DNA of 64,000 bases, from the NCBI GenBank assembly GCA_033283385.1, contig JAWMQQ010000001.1, positions 372,001 through 436,000 of the forward strand, written 5' to 3'. The stretch's first letter is position 1; each line of letters opens with the position of its first letter. Both the position numbers and the translations under genes were made by a program. Positions 59,931 to 64,000 of this stretch are shown in pieces. Source of the stretch: Mangrovimicrobium sp033283385 (GTDB taxonomy: Bacteria; Pseudomonadota; Gammaproteobacteria; Pseudomonadales; Halieaceae). The notes under the pieces are model-generated. The model was not told the origin of the DNA. It did not search any database and saw only the letters and a program-made list of their open reading frames with translations.

Positions 59931-61397
59931 TCAACCATTCTTCAACAGCCAGCGCAGTGTCCTGGACATCCGCGGCGTGAAGGGGGGAGTCATCTGGGTG
60001 ATATCGAATCGGGGCCGGTGCGCGACAGCCTTGGCATTGGAGAAGGTGGTGAAGCCCGCGTGGCCACCGTAGCGCCCCATGCCGCTTTCGCCGACGCCGC
60101 CGAACGGCAGGTCTTCCATCAGCACGTGCAGCATCACATCGTCGAAGCTGACGCCCCCGGCCCAGGTGTTGCGCAGGATATAGTCCTGCTCTTCCCGGCT
60201 GCCGCCGAAGAAGTAGAGCGCGAGGGGCCGCTCTCGCGAGCGCACCTGGCGTGCAGCTTCCTCCAGCGTGTCGTAGCCGACGATCGGCAGCACCGGGCCG
60301 AATATCTCCTCGCGCATCACTGCGGCGTCCGCCGGCGGGTCGAGGACCAGCGCCAGCGGGAAGTCGGGCCTGCTCGCCAGCGACTCGATCTGGCCGCCAC
60401 CGATGATGTCCACCTTTGCGCCGCGTTGCGCGGCGTCCGCGACCAGGGCGCCGAGCCGCCGCCGCTGCTTTTCCAGGAAGACGTGGGTGAGGTCGGGACC
60501 CTGCGGATAGTCCGGGAAGCAGTTGCTCACCCGGCGCTTGAGCACCTCGATGAAGGCGTCGCGGTCGCTGTGATGCACGAGGATGTGGTCCACACCCATG
60601 CAGGCCTGGCCGCCATTGCCCAGCTTGATGGCCACCACCTTGGTCGCCGCGGCTTCCAGGTCGGCGCCACGGGCGAGAATCACCGGCGCCTTGCCGCCGA
60701 GTTCCAGGGTTACCGGTGTCAGGTTTTCGGCAGCGGCGTGCATGACGGGGCGCGCAACCGCCGCGCCACCGGTAAATATCAGGTGGTCGAAGGGGAGGGC
60801 GGAAAACCGGCCCGCGACCTCGACACCGCCCAGTGCCACCGCCAATTCGTCGGGATCGAAACTTGCCCGCGCCATCTCGTCAATCAGTGAGGCGCAATGC
60901 GGGGTGTGTTCCGATGGTTTGAGCATGGCGCGATTGCCCGCCGCGAATACCCCTGCCAGCGGCGCGAAGGCGAGCCCGAACGGCACGTTCCAGGGCGATA
61001 TGATTCCAACGACGCCAAGTGGCTGGTAGTAGACGTAGGTGCGCGCTCCCAGCAGGCCGAGGGGGAAGTTGGCCCTGCGTTTTTCCGGGCGCACCCATCG
61101 GTCCACGTGCTTGAGGGCGTGACGCATGGAAAACACCGGAAACATCAGGTCCGACTGCAGGCAGGTCACTTCGGGCCTCTGCCCGAAATCCTCCTGTGCC
61201 GCATCGATCATGCGGTCCTGGTATTGGAGCAGCATGTCGATTGCCCGCTGCAGGCGATCCTTGCGTGTCGCGACGTCGGGGTAGGGTTCGCGTTCCACGG
61301 CCGCGCGCTGCAGGGCCAGGCGGGCCTCGAGGTCGCTGCTGGTGGCGCCGCCGGTCTGGGGCGGTGGCGTTTCTTCCCGGGCAATGCTCGATGACAT
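59931..61397 (-). CDS. Aldehyde dehydrogenase, coniferyl-aldehyde type
   Basis: 488 residues. NAD(P)-dependent oxidation of an aldehyde to its acid. Catalytic Glu222 (LELGGK) and Cys256 (GQACMG), and a PWNVPF substrate segment, are present. The C-terminal tail with a hydrophobic/basic end recalls coniferyl-aldehyde and fatty-aldehyde members. Start at 61397 has GGAG seven bases upstream. It is the likely next step after the NahE-like aldolase, giving an aromatic acid such as salicylate or an analogue. Confidence 0.9.
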   Translation of the reverse strand: MSSSIAREETPPPQTGGATSSDLEARLALQRAAVEREPYPDVATRKDRLQRAIDMLLQYQDRMIDAAQEDFGQRPEVTCLQSDLMFPVFSMRHALKHVDRWVRPEKRRANFPLGLLGARTYVYYQPLGVVGIISPWNVPFGLAFAPLAGVFAAGNRAMLKPSEHTPHCASLIDEMARASFDPDELAVALGGVEVAGRFSALPFDHLIFTGGAAVARPVMHAAAENLTPVTLELGGKAPVILARGADLEAAATKVVAIKLGNGGQACMGVDHILVHHSDRDAFIEVLKRRVSNCFPDYPQGPDLTHVFLEKQRRRLGALVADAAQRGAKVDIIGGGQIESLASRPDFPLALVLDPPADAAVMREEIFGPVLPIVGYDTLEEAARQVRSRERPLALYFFGGSREEQDYILRNTWAGGVSFDDVMLHVLMEDLPFGGVGESGMGRYGGHAGFTTFSNAKAVAHRPRFDITQMTPPFTPRMSRTLRWLLKNG

Positions 61398-61489
61398 CCT
61401 GCGTCTCCAATGGTCTTGCCGCAAGGCGGTCGCTGGATATGTACTTTCTTATAATTTCCAAATAATAGGATAATATCAGATATAATATG

Positions 61490-61507
61490 CCCCTATCCGG
61501 ATAGGGG
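61490..61507. promoter_or_regulatory. Perfect palindrome CCCCTATCC-GGATAGGGG
   Basis: 18-bp perfect palindrome about 90 bp upstream of the aldehyde dehydrogenase start, embedded after an AT-rich tract with TATAATAT. Candidate operator or a stem; no T-run follows on either strand. Confidence 0.5.
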
Positions 61508-61540
61508 TGATCAGCCATATCAATTGAGCGGCACATTCAT

Positions 61541-61566
61541 AAAGTATATGGACATACAATAAATAA
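61541..61566. repeat. 26-bp direct repeat, copy 1
   Basis: Starts aaagtatatggac and ends acaataaataa. It matches the copy at 61827-61852 at 23 of 26 positions. Both contain GTAT...ATAC or GTAC-like arms around a 6-base core. Confidence 0.6.
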
Positions 61567-61808
61567 GACGCCCGACACAATCAAGCCATGAATGCCACGG
61601 GGCTTGAAGAGCGGTAGAGCCGGGGAATGCAACACGGCTGACAAGACTGGTGTATCGGCGACTTCGCCGACGCCCTCGAACCCGAACGAGCGCGGCTTTT
61701 GTGGGCCAGGAGCGAACAGGCTCCGGCGCAACGTTGCATTGATTCGATTGCCTGGCGCCGCCGCGGTGAGAGCGTGTTCTAAGCGGGCATACCAGGATGT
61801 GCGGACGA

Positions 61809-61836
61809 TTGACAAGCAGTTTGCAAAAAGTATATG
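61809..61836 (+). promoter_or_regulatory. Probable sigma-70 promoter of TonB receptor gene
   Basis: TTGACA at 61809-61814, a 16-bp spacer and TATATG at 61831-61836. The second copy of the 26-bp repeat covers the -10 element, so the repeat may be the operator for this promoter. About 225 bp upstream of the receptor start. Confidence 0.5.
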
Positions 61837-61852
61837 GTCGTACAACAAATAA
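61827..61852. repeat. 26-bp direct repeat, copy 2
   Basis: Starts aaagtatatggtc and ends acaacaaataa. It overlaps the proposed -10 element of the receptor promoter. Confidence 0.6.
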
Positions 61853-62062
61853 CAATACAGCCTATGATCCAGGGCGAATTGCGATGAATCCTGAGTACCA
61901 CCCGGAACCTGATTCAGATGGCATGCCTGTCCAACCAGACGTGCATACCCCCCTTTTTACATCCCTGCCGGTTGCTGTCGGCGAAATCCGGTATCCGAAA
62001 AATAATGATAAGTCCGTGCATGGCTGGCAATGAGATCGGCCACAAAACGAGGAGCATAATAA

Positions 62063-64000
62063 ATGACAAAGCATATTGAAGCTCTGGGCACCAAACAGCG
62101 CACGCTGGCAAAAGTCGTTGCTACGGTAGTACTTTTCACCCCGGGTATCAGCAGTGCCACGGGGCAACTGGAGGAAGTCATCGTGACCGCCCAGAAACGC
62201 GAGGAGGGATTGCAGTCGGTTCCGATCTCCGTACAGGCGTTCACGGGTGGGGGGCTCAAGCTTGCGGGCGTGGACAATTCCATCGACCTGCAAATCGTGA
62301 CGCCTGGCTTGCAGACCGCGAGATTGGCCGGGGGTTGGGTGCCGCGAATCCGGGGTATTGGCTCAACCGATACCAGTCCTGGCAACGAGAGTTCCGTTTC
62401 CACCTATATTGACGGGGTTTATATATCCGGCTCCTTTGCGGGATTGTTGAGCCTCAACAACGTCGAGCGGATCGAGGTGCTCAAAGGCCCGCAGGGCACC
62501 CTGTTCGGCCGCAATGCCACCGGCGGCCTGATCAACGTGATTACCAAGGATCCCCAGCAGGAACTGGGCGGGAATCTCGAGCTCAGCTACGGTAACTACG
62601 ACGATAAAGTGATCAACGGCTATGCCACCACTGGCGTCACCGACACTATCGCCACCGACCTCGCGGTGCGCTGGGAGGATCGCGGCGACGGCTGGGGAAC
62701 CAACCTCGGAACCGGCAATGACACCTTTGTCGACAAGGAAGTCGTAGTCCGCAACAAGTGGTTGTTCGAACTCGGCGACAGCACGGAAATCACCCTGGAA
62801 GGCAATTACTTCGATTTCGATCGGGACACGACAAATTTCTATTACCGCCAGAAACACCGCTATGACTACGATCACAACCTGGACGATAACTACAAGGCCC
62901 ACGGGTGGGGCAGCAGCCTGCACATCAACCACGATTTCAGCAGGGCCTCTTTCGTCAGTATCACCGCCTACAACGATGTAAGCCAGGGATCGTACAGCGA
63001 CGCCGACTATACGCCGGCTCCCCTCCAGTTCGGCAAGTTTTCTTCGGGCACGGAAACCTTCACCCAGGAATTCCAGCTCCTCTCGCCGGGAGACAGCGAC
63101 CTGGAGTGGATACTCGGTGTCTTCTACATGGATCGCAAGGCCTTCATGGACCCGGCCGGTTTCGGGTTGGGGTCGCTTGAAGACCGTGCGGCCAGGTTGC
63201 TGGGCAATTTCACGCAGCAGGACACGGAATCATGGGCGGTATTCGCGCAGGGAACCTATCCGATACTCGAAAATCTGGACCTGACTCTCGGCGCGCGCTA
63301 TACGCAGGATCAGCTGAAATACGAGGGTAAATCGCTTGGCTTCGCTCCCTTTCCCGGCGACACGGACCCCACGCTGGTGTTCGGGCCCGACAGGGACAAA
63401 GCCGATATGGACGAACCTACCTATCGCGTGGTGCTGGATTACGAATTCACGCCGTCCGTCATGGCCTACGGGTCGGTCAGCACCGGATTCAAGTCCGGGA
63501 CATTCACGATTCTCTCCGTGCCGGGGCCCGTGGCCGACCCGGAGAAATTGTTGGCGTACGAGATCGGCTTCAAGTCGGAATTACTCGATCACCGCCTGCG
63601 ATTGAACGCGGCGGCCTACTACTACGATTTCAAGGATTTCCAGAGCCTTGAAGTCCTCGGTATTCAATCCCAGTTGATCAACGCAGGCAAGGCCACTGTG
63701 AAGGGCCTCGAGATGGAAGTGGTGGCCCTGCCCACCCTGAACTGGACGCTCAAGGCCGGCTTCAACTACATGCCCACGGCAAAGTACGACGAGTTCAGGG
63801 GCTGCCCGGGACCGATACCGGGAGACCTCTCTGACGATTGTTCCGGGGCCAGGATTATCGGCTCGCCGGATTGGGATGTCAGCCTGAACTCCGAGTACAC
63901 GATTCCCTCCTCCGTTGGCGATTTCGACCTGGTATTGACATACCAGTACATGAGCAAATTCCCCTGGGATGCCGATCACGGGGAGTTCCCGGTGCTGGAA
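62063..64000 (+). CDS. TonB-dependent outer-membrane receptor, 3' end outside window
   Basis: 646 codons visible. N-terminal signal peptide (KVVATVVLFTPGISSA, about 17-32) and a TonB box-like LEEVIVTAQKREE. The plug domain contains PRIRGIGSTDTSPGNESSVSTYIDGVYIS (given by parts: RIRGIGS and YIDGVY), VERIEVLKGPQGTLFGRNATGGLINVIT, then beta-barrel strands. Start ATG is preceded by GAGGAG eight bases upstream. Such receptors import bulky substrates with TonB energy; next to a PAH-type cluster it may import the aromatic substrate. The C-terminal barrel lies beyond the right edge. Confidence 0.92.
   Translation, partial: MTKHIEALGTKQRTLAKVVATVVLFTPGISSATGQLEEVIVTAQKREEGLQSVPISVQAFTGGGLKLAGVDNSIDLQIVTPGLQTARLAGGWVPRIRGIGSTDTSPGNESSVSTYIDGVYISGSFAGLLSLNNVERIEVLKGPQGTLFGRNATGGLINVITKDPQQELGGNLELSYGNYDDKVINGYATTGVTDTIATDLAVRWEDRGDGWGTNLGTGNDTFVDKEVVVRNKWLFELGDSTEITLEGNYFDFDRDTTNFYYRQKHRYDYDHNLDDNYKAHGWGSSLHINHDFSRASFVSITAYNDVSQGSYSDADYTPAPLQFGKFSSGTETFTQEFQLLSPGDSDLEWILGVFYMDRKAFMDPAGFGLGSLEDRAARLLGNFTQQDTESWAVFAQGTYPILENLDLTLGARYTQDQLKYEGKSLGFAPFPGDTDPTLVFGPDRDKADMDEPTYRVVLDYEFTPSVMAYGSVSTGFKSGTFTILSVPGPVADPEKLLAYEIGFKSELLDHRLRLNAAAYYYDFKDFQSLEVLGIQSQLINAGKATVKGLEMEVVALPTLNWTLKAGFNYMPTAKYDEFRGCPGPIPGDLSDDCSGARIIGSPDWDVSLNSEYTIPSSVGDFDLVLTYQYMSKFPWDADHGEFPVLE

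Larger units (their letters stand above)
61398..62062. other. 665-bp intergenic region with regulatory repeats
   Basis: No convincing gene. It holds an AT-rich run and an 18-bp palindrome near the aldehyde dehydrogenase gene (61490-61507), two copies of a 26-bp element (61541-61566 and 61827-61852), a small hairpin TCGGCGA-ct-TCGCCGA (61655-61670) and a likely sigma-70 promoter for the receptor gene. A 50-codon frame from ATG 61884 to 62033 has no clear ribosome site and is weak. The middle (61570-61800) shows nothing I recognise. Confidence 0.7.

Noticed and set aside
61580..61800. Possible tRNA or small RNA in the spacer before the receptor gene
   Set aside because: Short hairpins are present, but no cloverleaf with anticodon arm and acceptor stem could be drawn.
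61537..61852. Short frames on both strands in the 665-bp spacer
   Set aside because: No ribosome site, no recognised similarity, and they cover the 26-bp repeats; treated as non-coding.

Overview
The window is a high-GC catabolic region of about 64 kb. The densely packed, often overlapping genes, the FadR-type GntR, IclR and TetR regulators, the Rieske dioxygenase systems and the TonB-dependent receptor all suggest a Gram-negative Pseudomonadota, most likely a gammaproteobacterial degrader of hydrophobic compounds. Genus cannot be fixed by reading alone. I see no rRNA, tRNA, CRISPR array, insertion sequence or integrase.

Region 1 (1-17 kb) is a CoA-ester degradation cluster: four AMP-forming acyl-CoA ligases, three crotonase-fold proteins, a class III CoA-transferase of the mesaconyl-CoA type, a CitE-type lyase, an epoxide hydrolase, a CruF-like membrane protein, a PF10118-type metal protein, a CmcJ-like protein, an SDR, a GntR/FCD regulator and a thiolase (ending the block at 18 kb). 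Seven copies of one AT-rich operator-like motif sit before its transcription units, including the GntR gene, so it reads as one regulon.

Region 2 (18-26 kb) is a plus-strand beta-oxidation operon: acyl-CoA dehydrogenase, IclR regulator, canonical enoyl-CoA hydratase, 3-hydroxyacyl-CoA dehydrogenase, a MaoC/HTD2-type hydratase, a 560-residue dehydrogenase resembling methylsuccinyl-CoA dehydrogenase, and an SDR. With the CoA-transferase and lyase of region 1 these could convert methylsuccinyl-CoA through mesaconyl-CoA and citramalyl-CoA to acetyl-CoA and pyruvate.

Region 3 (26-46 kb) mixes ring-cleavage and ring-opening functions: a LigAB-type extradiol dioxygenase, a GntR regulator, a sulfotransferase, an FMO, a type I extradiol dioxygenase, an SDR, a giant fused 2-oxoacid:ferredoxin oxidoreductase, a Baeyer-Villiger-type monooxygenase, two adjacent acyl-CoA dehydrogenase pairs that look heteromeric, a crotonase, an alpha/beta hydrolase, and TetR and IclR regulators.

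Region 4 (46-61 kb) is a naphthalene-type upper pathway: two Rieske oxygenase alpha/beta pairs, a Rieske ferredoxin, a ferredoxin-NAD(P)H-type reductase, a BenD-like SDR, NahD-like isomerase, NahE-like hydratase-aldolase and a coniferyl-type aldehyde dehydrogenase, with a luciferase-family oxidoreductase, a GMC oxidoreductase and a phytoene-desaturase-like flavoprotein. A 665-bp regulatory gap then leads to a TonB-dependent receptor cut by the window edge, a plausible importer of the aromatic substrate.
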